Position numbers and translations under genes: made by a program. This document shows positions 37,322 through 45,795 of a DNA stretch of 64,000 nt, piece after piece (position 1 is the stretch's first letter; each line of letters begins with the position of its first letter). Source of the DNA: Terasakiella sp. SH-1 (lineage in GTDB: Bacteria; Pseudomonadota; Alphaproteobacteria; Rhodospirillales; Terasakiellaceae); contig NZ_CP038255.1 of assembly GCF_004564135.1 (NCBI RefSeq), positions 3,335,501-3,399,500 on the forward strand, in the 5' to 3' direction. The notes beneath the pieces were generated by a model that was given only the letters and a program-made list of their open reading frames with translations, made no database searches and had not been told where the DNA came from.

Positions 37322-37927
37322 CTAAAATTCAACACCCGGCTGGGCCTTGATCCCGCTTCTGAAGGGGTGTTTTACCAAAGTCATTTCTGTTGCCAGTTCC
37401 GCCACATCCAGCAACTTTTCAGAAGCATGACGCCCGGTCAGCACCACATGGACCAGTTCCGGACGATTGTTCAGGCACTCAATGACCTCATCCTCATTGA
37501 TATAGTCATAACGCATAGCCACATTGATCTCATCCAGGATCACCATGCGATATTCCCCGCTTTCAATCATCTCTTTGGCTGCTGCCCAGGCTTTTTGAGC
37601 CGCAGCGATATCACGCTCTTTATCCTGTGTTTCCCAGGTAAAGCCTTCACCCATCGCCTTAAAGGTGACAAGATCGGGAAAACCTTCAAAGACCTTGCGC
37701 TCTGCCGTATCCCAGGCCCCTTTGATAAACTGGATGACCCCAACTTTGAAACCATGCCCGACACAGCGCAACGCCATACCAAAGGCAGAAGACGACTTGC
37801 CCTTACCTTTACCGGTATGAACAATCACAAGCCCTTTTTCATCAACCTTTTTTTCCATCATACGGTCACGGGCGGCTTTCTTTTTCGCCATTTTACTGGC
37901 GTGGCGTTCCAGGTCTTCTTCGGACAT
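37322..37927 (-). CDS. cobO: cob(I)yrinic acid a,c-diamide adenosyltransferase (CobA/CobO type)
   Basis: 201 residues. P-loop IVHTGKGKGKSSSAFGMALR, then VGVIQFIKGAWDTAERKVFE, VILDEINVAMRYDYI and VHVVLTGRHASEKLLDVAEL. It transfers the adenosyl group from ATP to Co(I) corrinoid. The basic N-terminal extension (HASKMAKKKAARDRMMEKK) is usual for the family. 69 bp upstream of the SYLF gene. Confidence 0.95.
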   Translation of the reverse strand: MSEEDLERHASKMAKKKAARDRMMEKKVDEKGLVIVHTGKGKGKSSSAFGMALRCVGHGFKVGVIQFIKGAWDTAERKVFEGFPDLVTFKAMGEGFTWETQDKERDIAAAQKAWAAAKEMIESGEYRMVILDEINVAMRYDYINEDEVIECLNNRPELVHVVLTGRHASEKLLDVAELATEMTLVKHPFRSGIKAQPGVEF

Positions 37928-38057
37928 GTCTAAGTTCCTTTAATCCAAACTATTTTGAATCAATATAAGTTTCGTTTGTTTTTTCGCAATCTTCAATTCA
38001 CTTTCATGATACATCTGATATATTAGCGCCTTATTATTTATAAATAGGATAATGGAT

Positions 38058-38963
38058 ATGCGCGTTCTTTTTTCTTTTCTGGCTCTAGTGCTCATAAGCA
38101 AAACAGCCTTTGCCCTTGAAGTTCAAAAAGTCACCGATGATGTTTACGCCCTTATCGGGGAGAAAAAGCAACGTTCTGCCAGCAACCTTGCCAATAATGC
38201 GACCTTTGGCGTTGTCCTTACCAAAGACGGTATTGTGCTGATGGACCCCGGCGGCAGCTTTAAAGGGGCACAAGTCATTCATGAAACTATCAAGACCATC
38301 ACCGACAAACCCGTTAAGATCGTGGTGAATACAGGGGGACAGGACCATCGCTGGCTCGGCAACAGCTATTGGAAAGCCCAAGGTGCCCAAATCATTGCCT
38401 CCAACGCCGCTGTGGAAGATCATAAAGAACGCGAATCCATGCATTTCACAGCATTGCGCAATTTCTTAGGCAGCGGTCTGGACGGTACCGAAGCCGTTTA
38501 TGCGGACACGACTTTTGATGATTTCCACACATTCAGTCTGGGTGGCATGAGCTTTGAAATCCACCATAAAGGCCAGGCCCATACACCGGGCGATAGCTTT
38601 GTCTGGCTGAAAGAAAAAAACACCCTATTTAGCGGTGATATTATCTATGTTGAACGTATCCTTGGCATCGGCGGCATGTCCCATAGCGGATCATGGATTG
38701 AAGTTTTTGAAGCTTTGGCCGAATTCAATCCAAAACACATCATCCCCGGTCATGGTCATGCCACAACACTGGAAAAAGCCAAGGCCGATACCCATGCCTA
38801 TTTGTTAAATATCCGTAATAAAATGCGGGCCCATATTGATGACGGCCATGACATCATGACAGCCCCCAAGATTGACCAGTCTGCCTTTAGCTATCTAGAG
38901 CAATTTTCTTCGCTGGCAGGACGCAACGCCCAGCAGGTCTTTACCGAGATGGAATGGGAGTAA
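38058..38963 (+). CDS. periplasmic metallo-beta-lactamase-fold protein with altered metal site
   Basis: 301 residues from ATG 38058, 8 bp after AGGA. Signal peptide (RVLFSFLALVLISKTAFA). The fold is clear (VVLTKDGIVLMDPGG, SGDIIYVERILGIGG, IPGHGHATTLEKA), but the usual HxHxDH motif reads NTGGQDHRWLGN. The two Zn1 histidines are missing while Asp-His (Zn2 side), the later His of HTPGDSF, the Asp of FSGD and the His of PGHGH remain. It may bind a single metal or none. Substrate unknown. Confidence 0.85.
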   Translation: MRVLFSFLALVLISKTAFALEVQKVTDDVYALIGEKKQRSASNLANNATFGVVLTKDGIVLMDPGGSFKGAQVIHETIKTITDKPVKIVVNTGGQDHRWLGNSYWKAQGAQIIASNAAVEDHKERESMHFTALRNFLGSGLDGTEAVYADTTFDDFHTFSLGGMSFEIHHKGQAHTPGDSFVWLKEKNTLFSGDIIYVERILGIGGMSHSGSWIEVFEALAEFNPKHIIPGHGHATTLEKAKADTHAYLLNIRNKMRAHIDDGHDIMTAPKIDQSAFSYLEQFSSLAGRNAQQVFTEMEWE

Positions 38964-38974
38964 GCCTCTCTTCG

Positions 38975-39041
38975 GTTATTCCCAACTTGATTGGGAATCT
39001 CCATCCATTCACAACAAGATCCCCGCCTGCGCGAGGATGAC
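38975..39041. repeat. composite palindromic intergenic repeat, copy f
   Basis: GTTATTCCCAACTTGATTGG ... CCCGCCTGCGCGAGGATGAC between convergent genes; the best-preserved forward copy. Confidence 0.75.
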
Positions 39042-39048
39042 AGCAACT

Positions 39049-40041
39049 TTAAATAATCGCAATGAAGGCGACAAAGGCCGCATTCAAGATACAGGCAACC
39101 GCATATGCTTGTAAGGCACGCTTGATATCTTTTGCCACCACACGGGCACGGCCATCACCGATCCATTCGTCATTGACCTGACCTTCACGATATTTGCGCG
39201 GGCCAGCCAAGGCAATATCCAACGCCCCGGCCATGGCCCCTTCCGGCCAGCCAGCATTAGGGGAACGGTGTTTGCGCGCATCACGCACCATGGTTTTTAA
39301 GGATTTCCAAGGGCTTGACGTTGGAATGAAGAGCGATCCCAGGCAAATCCAGACCCCGGCCAATCGAGCAGGGATCAAGTTTAAAATGTCATCAAGGCGC
39401 GCGGCAGTAAAACCAAAGGCTTTATAGCGATCTGACTTATGACCAATCATGGAATCCATGGTGTTGACCGCCTTATAGACCAACAAGCCGGGAAAGCCGA
39501 ACAAGACATACCAAAATACCGGGGCAACCACCGCATCCCCGAAGTTTTCCGCCAAAGATTCAATGGCCGCACGCGCCACCCCATGTTCATCCAGCTGGTC
39601 CGGGTCCCGCCCGACAATATGGCTCACCGCTTCGCGCCCGGCAGATAAACCATTTTTATGCAAAGCTTGCCCCACCCGGCGCACATACATGAACAAACTA
39701 CGCTGGGCCACCAACGAAATGGTCAAAAACAGCTCCAGCACCCAACCAAAGGGATAATTCTGCCCCAGCCAGGCCACAGCCAACCCAATGACCCAACATA
39801 AGGCAACAATAAAAGCCACCACGACAAAGCCGCGAATAGAACGGTTAAGATCAGAACGGCTGTCCCGGTTCAGCTTTTTTTCCAAAAAGGAAATCAAATC
39901 GCCAATCCAGACCACAGGATGTTTAACAATCCGAAACAACCGATCCATATCCCCAACATAAACATCAAGGGCCAGCGCAGCCAATAACAGCCACAAAGGG
40001 TCATAGGTTTCAAAGGAGATCAGGGCATCTGTGCCAATCAT
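39049..40041 (-). CDS. cbiB: adenosylcobinamide-phosphate synthase CbiB/CobD
   Basis: 330 residues with about four to five membrane segments. Family blocks: PLWLLLAALALDVYVGDMDR, HPVVWIGDLISFLEKKLNR, VGRDPDQLDEHGVARAAIES, AENFGDAVVAPVFWYVLFG, MDSMIGHKSDRYKAFGFTAA. It attaches aminopropanol phosphate to cobyric acid. It ends next to repeat copy f and overlaps the start side of the DUF523 gene by 1 bp. Confidence 0.94.
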   Translation of the reverse strand: MIGTDALISFETYDPLWLLLAALALDVYVGDMDRLFRIVKHPVVWIGDLISFLEKKLNRDSRSDLNRSIRGFVVVAFIVALCWVIGLAVAWLGQNYPFGWVLELFLTISLVAQRSLFMYVRRVGQALHKNGLSAGREAVSHIVGRDPDQLDEHGVARAAIESLAENFGDAVVAPVFWYVLFGFPGLLVYKAVNTMDSMIGHKSDRYKAFGFTAARLDDILNLIPARLAGVWICLGSLFIPTSSPWKSLKTMVRDARKHRSPNAGWPEGAMAGALDIALAGPRKYREGQVNDEWIGDGRARVVAKDIKRALQAYAVACILNAAFVAFIAII

Positions 40042-40505
40042 TACTCGGCTGCTTTCAAATCTGTATTCAGGGCTTCAAGGGTTTCCTCGCTATATACCTG
40101 AATTCCATTTTCTTGCAACAAGGCAGCGCTTATCCCCTGCCCTTTTATGGTCCGGCCTGAAAAATGACCGTCATAAATCTCATTGCTCCCACAAGAGGGG
40201 CTGCGTTCTTTCAACAGGGCAAAACGGATATGATGGGTTTGGGCCAAATGCAAGACAGCTTGCGCCCCAGCCTGAAAAGCAGCTGTAAAATCCTGACCTT
40301 CTTTGGTCAACACATGTCCAGTCTGCATATCATATTCACAAGGGGAACGTGGCACAGGCAAGCCGCCCGCCACTTCCGGGCAAATGGCAACCAGACGGCC
40401 TTCTTCCTGCCAACGCTGAATATAGGGATGGTTCAGACGCTTTTGCCGCCCATCATAGCGCACGACCTCCCCATAAAGGCAGGCACTGATGAGGATTTTT
40501 TCCAC
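40041..40505 (-). CDS. DUF523 family protein
   Basis: 154 residues, typical DUF523 length. Conserved blocks: LISACLYGEVVRYDGRQKR, AICPEVAGGLPVPRSPCE and LLKERSPSCGSNEIYDGHF. The cysteines in SACLYG, ICPEV and PSCG suggest a metal or cluster site; function unknown. It is transcribed with cbiB. Confidence 0.9.
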   Translation of the reverse strand: MEKILISACLYGEVVRYDGRQKRLNHPYIQRWQEEGRLVAICPEVAGGLPVPRSPCEYDMQTGHVLTKEGQDFTAAFQAGAQAVLHLAQTHHIRFALLKERSPSCGSNEIYDGHFSGRTIKGQGISAALLQENGIQVYSEETLEALNTDLKAAE

Positions 40506-40511
40506 CGCAGC

Positions 40512-41816
40512 TTAATCCCGTTCCCGTCGGTTCAGTGATTTTTTACGCGCTGCAGCCGCCTTGTCATGGGCTTCGGCACGTTTTTTCAAGGTTCGCATGT
40601 TTTTACGTCGGGATTCTTCAGCGATCAGAGCTTCCACATGGCGCCCCTGAAACATTTTAATACCGTTATCACGACCAAATTCAATGGATTCTTCTGTATC
40701 ACAACGCGACATAATGATCCGGTCAGCCCCCGTCAGCATAATCTGGCGGATCACCCGGTCAGTCAAGTCATGCCCGCCATTGACAATATCCGGCGACCAG
40801 ATCAGCTTGATCATATCGGCCTCAAGGCGTTCACGATCAATAAAAGGCAAGGTCTTATAATTCACCCCGTCAATACAGATGCGATAACCACGTTCTTTGA
40901 CAAACTCACGGGCAAACAGATAGGCATTGAGATCGCTAAAAATATCGAGTTGTTGCAATTCCAAAACAATGTTGCCGCGCATGGCTGCAATCACATTTTC
41001 ATCAAACCGCATAAAATCAGCCGATAAAAGCGTCGCCACATTCAGATTAATGCTGATATCACCTGTAATATCGCGATCTTCCGTGCGGGAAAGCAAAGAC
41101 AGCACCCGGCGGTCCAGTGTTTCGGTCAAATGCTGGAAGAGCCAGGGTGATGACGTCAAATTCACACCGGGCAGCAAGGTTTCACGCAAATCGTTGATTG
41201 AGATAAACAGCTCGCTAAATTGTTGCGTCGGGATCATCTGCGGGCCATCGACCGAACAGACATATTGACGACGCACCATATTGGTCAAATCCGCAACCTT
41301 CAGTGCTTCGACCACCCGGTCCAGAATACGCGGGGTCATACGTTCCCCACTATCCTGCTTGGCCATCAGTGCTGCCTTGACATCCTGAGTGCGACTACCA
41401 CTTTTTTGCGCGTTATTTTGGTTTTCTACCTGTTTGCGCGCCATATTGACGATGGTTTCATAATCGCCTTGCACATCATACCAGGTGCTGAAACCTTTTC
41501 CGTTGATTTCTTCTTCTGATAACAGCGGGTCATCGCCAAAGAGGAATTTCACCTTATCAATGGCTTGTTCCACCTGCCCCATGGCTTCGGTTTTAAAAAC
41601 GAAAATAATATCCGCATTATCAAAAACAAAAATCTGACCCAGCAGTTCCTTGACCATCCCTTCAAAAGCATCCGCTGCCACGCGGATATGATGTTCACGA
41701 CGGTTAAAAGGGCGCAGTTTAGACAGGTGAAAATGCACCATTTCACGGCCTTGGCGATGGTGTTCTAAGCGGCGGATATAATCTAAAAAGAGGCTTTCCT
41801 GATTTTGTGCACTCAT
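40512..41816 (-). CDS. degenerate GGDEF/EAL-type protein A
   Basis: 434 residues. Residues about 20-110 resemble a degenerate GGDEF half (VHFHLSKLRPFNRREHHIRV, ADIIFVFKTEAMGQVEQAID). About 200-410 is an EAL-fold domain (DISINLNVATLLSADFMRFD, NIVLELQQLDIFSDLNAYLF, YRICIDGVNYKTLPFID, IKMFQGRHVEALI). The EAL motif and the metal-ligand acidic residues are not in place, so phosphodiesterase activity is unlikely. It may bind c-di-GMP or act as a scaffold. Very basic C-terminus. Tandem with its paralogue at 41821. Confidence 0.8.
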   Translation of the reverse strand: MSAQNQESLFLDYIRRLEHHRQGREMVHFHLSKLRPFNRREHHIRVAADAFEGMVKELLGQIFVFDNADIIFVFKTEAMGQVEQAIDKVKFLFGDDPLLSEEEINGKGFSTWYDVQGDYETIVNMARKQVENQNNAQKSGSRTQDVKAALMAKQDSGERMTPRILDRVVEALKVADLTNMVRRQYVCSVDGPQMIPTQQFSELFISINDLRETLLPGVNLTSSPWLFQHLTETLDRRVLSLLSRTEDRDITGDISINLNVATLLSADFMRFDENVIAAMRGNIVLELQQLDIFSDLNAYLFAREFVKERGYRICIDGVNYKTLPFIDRERLEADMIKLIWSPDIVNGGHDLTDRVIRQIMLTGADRIIMSRCDTEESIEFGRDNGIKMFQGRHVEALIAEESRRKNMRTLKKRAEAHDKAAAARKKSLNRRERD

Positions 41817-41820
41817 GGCC

Positions 41821-43074
41821 CTATACCCCTTTGACCGCAGAGGCGGTTTTTTGTGTCATCGCCCCGACAAGGCGATCAACAAAGAAGCCTTGAAAACGCT
41901 GAACACCCAGTTGAAGGCCAAAACGGATTGCCTCTTCACTATCAACCAGTGAAATAATCACCTTTTCAACCCCGATACTGTGGATCAATTCACGCATTTC
42001 AGCCAAGCCTTCCTTGGTTGCTGACCCGCCAAGACGATCCCCCCAGGCGATCTTGTAAAAATCTGCTTTGAGCATAGACGGATCAAAATAATCCATAACC
42101 AGTGGCTGTACACTGTCGATCAACACTTTATAGCCACGGGCCTGCAACTGATCACGCGCAGCTTCATAAGCAAAAATATTGGAAAACACATCTACGGGCT
42201 GCAATTCAATAATCACACGATGGGCCTGTTCCCCAACAAAATGATCAAACAGCTGAAAATCTTTGCTTTGGATGGTTTGGATATTCAAATTCAAGCTGAT
42301 ATTTTTCGGCAAATCATCCATGGACTGGCTGCGTAACATATGCAGGACGCGCTGATCCAAAATTGTTGTTAAATATTGAAACAACCAACGATCGGCCAAC
42401 AAGTCGATTTTTGGGGCCACCACCTTGCGCAAATCCGCAATGGAAACAAAATATTCGCGAAACAACAATTGCCCCTGCCCGCTTGCCCCGATCTGCACCG
42501 CAGACTGGTGGCGCATCAACGGGCGGGCATCCAGTTTACGAAAAGAACGGGCCAGTTGATCCAAGTTTTTGGGTGTCAGCTTGTCATCATCCATGGAAAC
42601 GGCACCAAATTCCAGAGACTGGCGCTTTCCTGCCAAAACCGTCGTGACAACAGCCTCTTTAAAATAGGGGAAATCCTCTTCCAGATCATACCAGGTTGAA
42701 AACGCTTCTTCTCCGCTGATATCACGCCGTTCAATAAGCGGATCAGCCTTAAACATGGAACGAATGGAACTTAAGGCCCGATCAATTTCTTCCACTTTAT
42801 TGTTGGGGCATGTCAGAACAATATCAAAATTACCCAACGTAAACAGTTCCGACATATGGGTAATGGTGATGGCATCAAAGGCGCGTTCTGCAATCCGGAT
42901 ATAATCCGGTTTCTTGTTGGTACGCTGTAATTTGGACAGATGGATATGGATAGCACAATGCCCTGTCGGCTTTTTTTCCAGAATTTGTAAATTTTCCAGC
43001 AGCTTGTTTTCCGGCCCATTGGTATCGGCCCGGACCGCCTGCATGATCTGAGCATCCGTTAGTTTTTGCACCAT
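41821..43074 (-). CDS. degenerate GGDEF/EAL-type protein B
   Basis: 417 residues, paralogue of the downstream gene with the same layout: IHIHLSKLQRTNKKPDYIRI and FTLGNFDIVLTCPNNKVEEI near the N-terminus, the shared EEAFSTWYDLEEDFPYFKEA linker, then an EAL-fold domain (NISLNLNIQTIQSKDFQLFD, VIIELQPVDVFSNIFAYEAA, VIISLVDSEEAIRFGLQLGV). Catalytic residues of EAL enzymes are missing here too. Only 4 bp separate the two genes, so they are surely co-transcribed and may form a heterodimer. Confidence 0.8.
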   Translation of the reverse strand: MVQKLTDAQIMQAVRADTNGPENKLLENLQILEKKPTGHCAIHIHLSKLQRTNKKPDYIRIAERAFDAITITHMSELFTLGNFDIVLTCPNNKVEEIDRALSSIRSMFKADPLIERRDISGEEAFSTWYDLEEDFPYFKEAVVTTVLAGKRQSLEFGAVSMDDDKLTPKNLDQLARSFRKLDARPLMRHQSAVQIGASGQGQLLFREYFVSIADLRKVVAPKIDLLADRWLFQYLTTILDQRVLHMLRSQSMDDLPKNISLNLNIQTIQSKDFQLFDHFVGEQAHRVIIELQPVDVFSNIFAYEAARDQLQARGYKVLIDSVQPLVMDYFDPSMLKADFYKIAWGDRLGGSATKEGLAEMRELIHSIGVEKVIISLVDSEEAIRFGLQLGVQRFQGFFVDRLVGAMTQKTASAVKGV

Positions 43075-43228
43075 TTTTATTTATACCCGCCCAAATAGGT
43101 TCTATCTGTTATTCCATTGACTGTACCATAGCGAGGAAACGGTTCATAAAAAATTAAAATTATCTATGTTTTTCCCCCCCCAGATGGTAAATGAACCCGA
43201 CGTCGATTTATAAAAGGGGAGAAGACCC

Positions 43229-44170
43229 GTGCATATGCGTAAACGGATTTTGGTCACTGGTGGGGCTGGCTTTTTAGGCTCACATCTTTGCGAACGTTTG
43301 CTGAAAGAGGGTCATGACGTTATTTGCGCCGATAATTTCTTTACAGGCAGCAAAGACAACATCCGCCATTTGTTGGATAACCCCTATTTTGAACTGATGC
43401 GCCACGACATCACCTTCCCACTCTATGTGGAAGTGGATGAAATTTATAATCTGGCTTGTCCAGCCTCCCCCATCCATTATCAACATGACCCGGTTGCAAC
43501 GACAAAAACCAGTGTTCATGGGGCCATTAACGTGTTGGGGCTGGCCAAACGTGTGGGGGCAAAAGTTTTTCAGGCATCTACCAGCGAAGTTTACGGTGAT
43601 CCGGAAATTCATCCTCAACCGGAAGAATATCGCGGCAATGTGAACCCCATCGGGCCGCGTGCCTGTTATGACGAAGGCAAACGCTGCGCAGAAACCCTGT
43701 TTTTTGATTATCACCGCCAACATGGAGTCAGCATTCGTGTCGGGCGTATTTTCAATACCTATGGCCCACGCATGCACCCAAATGATGGTCGTGTTGTCTC
43801 CAACTTCATCATGCAATCCCTGCGCAACGAACCCATCACCATTTACGGGGATGGGTTACAAACACGTTCTTTCTGTTACTGTGATGATCTGATCGAAGGC
43901 TTTATTCGCCTGATGGCTGCTGATGACACCCTTACAGGCCCAATCAATTTAGGTAACCCGGGGGAATTCACCATCAAGCAACTGGCTGAAATGGTAATTG
44001 ATATGACAGGGTCAAAATCCACCCTAACCTTTGAAGACCTGCCGGTCGATGACCCCATGCAGCGCAAGCCCATTATTGATAAGGCACAGAAACATCTGGG
44101 ATGGGAACCCACCATCAAGCTGGAAGACGGTTTGAAAAAGACCATCGCCTATTTTGAAAAGATGGTGTGA
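43229..44170 (+). CDS. UDP-glucuronate decarboxylase (UDP-xylose synthase), extended SDR
   Basis: 313 residues from GTG 43229, 7 bp after AGGGGAG; ATG 43235 is further away. NAD-binding [20 protein letters not shown], catalytic Tyr-x3-Lys in [17 protein letters not shown], and the UXS-type segments [19 protein letters not shown] and [18 protein letters not shown]. It converts UDP-glucuronate to UDP-xylose for surface polysaccharides. It sits 1 kb before gmhA-hldE, so envelope glycan genes are grouped here. Confidence 0.92.
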   Translation: MHMRKRILVTGGAGFLGSHLCERLLKEGHDVICADNFFTGSKDNIRHLLDNPYFELMRHDITFPLYVEVDEIYNLACPASPIHYQHDPVATTKTSVHGAINVLGLAKRVGAKVFQASTSEVYGDPEIHPQPEEYRGNVNPIGPRACYDEGKRCAETLFFDYHRQHGVSIRVGRIFNTYGPRMHPNDGRVVSNFIMQSLRNEPITIYGDGLQTRSFCYCDDLIEGFIRLMAADDTLTGPINLGNPGEFTIKQLAEMVIDMTGSKSTLTFEDLPVDDPMQRKPIIDKAQKHLGWEPTIKLEDGLKKTIAYFEKMV

Positions 44171-44189
44171 ATACCAGCCTTAAAATAGG

Positions 44190-44387
44190 TTAATAACGGC
44201 GGTAAGTCTGGCCTTCCAGAAAACGTATTGTTTCAGCAACGCTTTCCCAATGGCTTTGTTCAGCCTTTTCCTTAGCCCCTTTATACCCAAGGGCCTTGAC
44301 CAGTAATTGGGCAAGTTCGTCTATACGTTTTTTTTGTTGTGGGTGGCTGTAACGGTTCGCACGCGATGTGGCAAGAGTTGTGAACAT
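44190..44387 (-). CDS. small helical protein, paralogue of 44827-45036
   Basis: 65 residues: LAQLLVKALGYKGAKEKAEQ, then SHWESVAETIRFLEGQTY. It aligns with the product at 44827-45036 (AEQLVLSLGYNDAICTAM...FNVAEELRFMQDE). Two or three amphipathic helices, no signal or membrane segment. Function unknown. Structured element 2 lies between the two genes. Confidence 0.7.
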   Translation of the reverse strand: MFTTLATSRANRYSHPQQKKRIDELAQLLVKALGYKGAKEKAEQSHWESVAETIRFLEGQTYRRY

Positions 44388-44446
44388 AGCATTCCCCTTT
44401 GTTGAAGCCTCAACGATCAGATAATCTGCAAATTCCCTTTGCTTTT

Positions 44447-44714
44447 TTACAGCTCTTTTCTCTAAATCTGACCCGTTTCATGGAGCCTTATCTGTGCTTG
44501 AGTTAGGAAAATTGTGCAAAACGATGCGGGGCATCGGTTAAGCAAATTGACGCGACACAAGCACAGATAAGGCCCACCAGAGGCGTTTATCTTAAACAAT
44601 GTGGAAGGCGGCACCTTCCATTTGCGGTGAATAACACCGCCACATGCAAGTTTTCTACCCACATTGTTTAAGATAAACGTGAAAGCGGGTCAGATTTAGA
44701 GAAAAGAGCTGTAA
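44447..44714. other. nested inverted-repeat element 2 (three-arm structured element)
   Basis: A 268-bp intergenic element. 44447-44475 pairs perfectly with 44686-44714 (29 bp). One unpaired G (44685) and a 5-bp helix (44476-44480 with 44680-44684) follow, then a TGGA linker (44481-44484). Arm 1 is 44485-44500 with 44558-44573 (16 bp); its tip hairpin CGATGC-GGG-GCATCG (44522-44536) is followed by TTAAG (44538-44542). After a 10-nt spacer, arm 2 is 44584-44604 with 44659-44679 (21 bp), containing a hairpin GCGGTG/CACCGC (44624-44640) followed by TGCAAG (44645-44650). Same plan as element 1 with different helix sequences. No coding frame. Confidence 0.85.
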
Positions 44715-44767
44715 TATCTTCATAAAAAGAATATAAACGTTTCGATTCAGTTTCAATATTTAAATGC

Positions 44768-44801
44768 AAAAAAGCCCCAACAAATTGTATGGGGCTTTTT
44801 T
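44768..44801. terminator. bidirectional terminator beside the small protein gene
   Basis: AAAAAAGCCCCA / TGGGGCTTTTTT (44768-44779 with 44790-44801), 10-nt loop. Confidence 0.9.
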
Positions 44802-44826
44802 AAACATACGACATACAGATAAACCT

Positions 44827-45036
44827 TTAGGTCACATTGCGAAATTCATCTTGCATGAACCGAAGTTCTTCTGCGACATTAAACATCTGAAATTCCATCG
44901 CAGTACAGATGGCGTCGTTATACCCGAGGCTGAGTACAAGCTGTTCGGCATAGCTGCGGACTTGGGTTTGGTTTTGCTGGCTCAGCAGATTCATTTCGCT
45001 TTCAATATTCAACATGGTTGACCTCTTTAAGGGCAT
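44827..45036 (-). CDS. small helical protein, paralogue of 44190-44387
   Basis: 69 residues, or 62 from the internal methionine (MLNIESEMNLLSQQNQTQV), which has AGAGG upstream. Helical and charged; AEQLVLSLGYNDAICTAMEF and NVAEELRFMQDE mirror its neighbour. Ends at its own terminator. Function unknown. Confidence 0.7.
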   Translation of the reverse strand: MPLKRSTMLNIESEMNLLSQQNQTQVRSYAEQLVLSLGYNDAICTAMEFQMFNVAEELRFMQDEFRNVT

Positions 45037-45206
45037 CTGTTTTGTACCTTCTTTAGTAAACCATGAAATTATTGCGCCGTTTTTTCCGCTTTCTGTTTAT
45101 TTATTTCGAAATATTTCCAACATTCACTCATCACTCCTCTTTCATGGCGACAAAAGGCAGGCTATAAAGAAGTCACTTGGAATTCGAATGCAAAGCACTT
45201 AATGCC

Positions 45207-45782
45207 ATGGATTTAAAAGCCCTTTTTGAGAGCGAACTGGACCGCCACGAAACGGCCCTGAACCAGACACGTCAACAGCTTGCCACACCCTTTACCCAAT
45301 GGGTTGAACTGGCTATTTCCTGCCTGAAACAAGATGGGAAAATCATTTTCTTTGGCAATGGCGGCAGTGCTTCAGATGCCCAGCATCTCGCAACAGAACT
45401 AACTGTGCGCTATGTTAAAAACAGACAGGCACTGGCTGCTTTGGCATTAACAACAGATACCTCTTCCCTGACCGCCATTGGAAATGATTTTGGCTTTGAA
45501 TATCTTTTTTCCCGTCAAATCGAAGCCCTGTGTCGCCCCAATGATCTGGTCATTGGCATTTCCACATCAGGCACCAGCCCCAATGTTATCAAAGCCTTAA
45601 AGGCTGCTCAAAAGATCGGGGCGAAAACAGTTGGCATGGGCGGGCGAAGCGGGGGTGATTTACCAGCTTTGTGCGATATCAGCCTGATTGTCCCCCATGA
45701 AGAAACCGCACGCATTCAGGAAATGCATATCACACTGGGCCATGCCTTTTGTCAGGCCCTTGAGAATGAATTTGGAAATTAG
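45207..45782 (+). CDS. gmhA: sedoheptulose-7-phosphate isomerase (SIS domain)
   Basis: 191 residues from ATG 45207; a TTG 30 bp upstream would extend it but adds unconserved residues. SIS-domain signatures FFGNGGSASDAQHLATELTV, LALTTDTSSLTAIGNDFGFE, GISTSGTSPNVIKALKAA and HITLGHAFCQALE. It makes glycero-manno-heptose 7-phosphate, first step of LPS heptose supply. hldE follows 13 bp later. Confidence 0.94.
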   Translation: MDLKALFESELDRHETALNQTRQQLATPFTQWVELAISCLKQDGKIIFFGNGGSASDAQHLATELTVRYVKNRQALAALALTTDTSSLTAIGNDFGFEYLFSRQIEALCRPNDLVIGISTSGTSPNVIKALKAAQKIGAKTVGMGGRSGGDLPALCDISLIVPHEETARIQEMHITLGHAFCQALENEFGN

Positions 45783-45795
45783 GCCGTAAAAACTC

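Noticed and set aside
37928-38051. Cobalamin riboswitch upstream of cobO
   Set aside because: The region is AT-rich and lacks the conserved B12-box and the expected length of structured leader.
44447-44714. Element 2 as an integron attC site or CRISPR remnant
   Set aside because: It is far longer than attC, lacks the GTTRRRY core arrangement and an integron integrase, and has no direct repeats with spacers.
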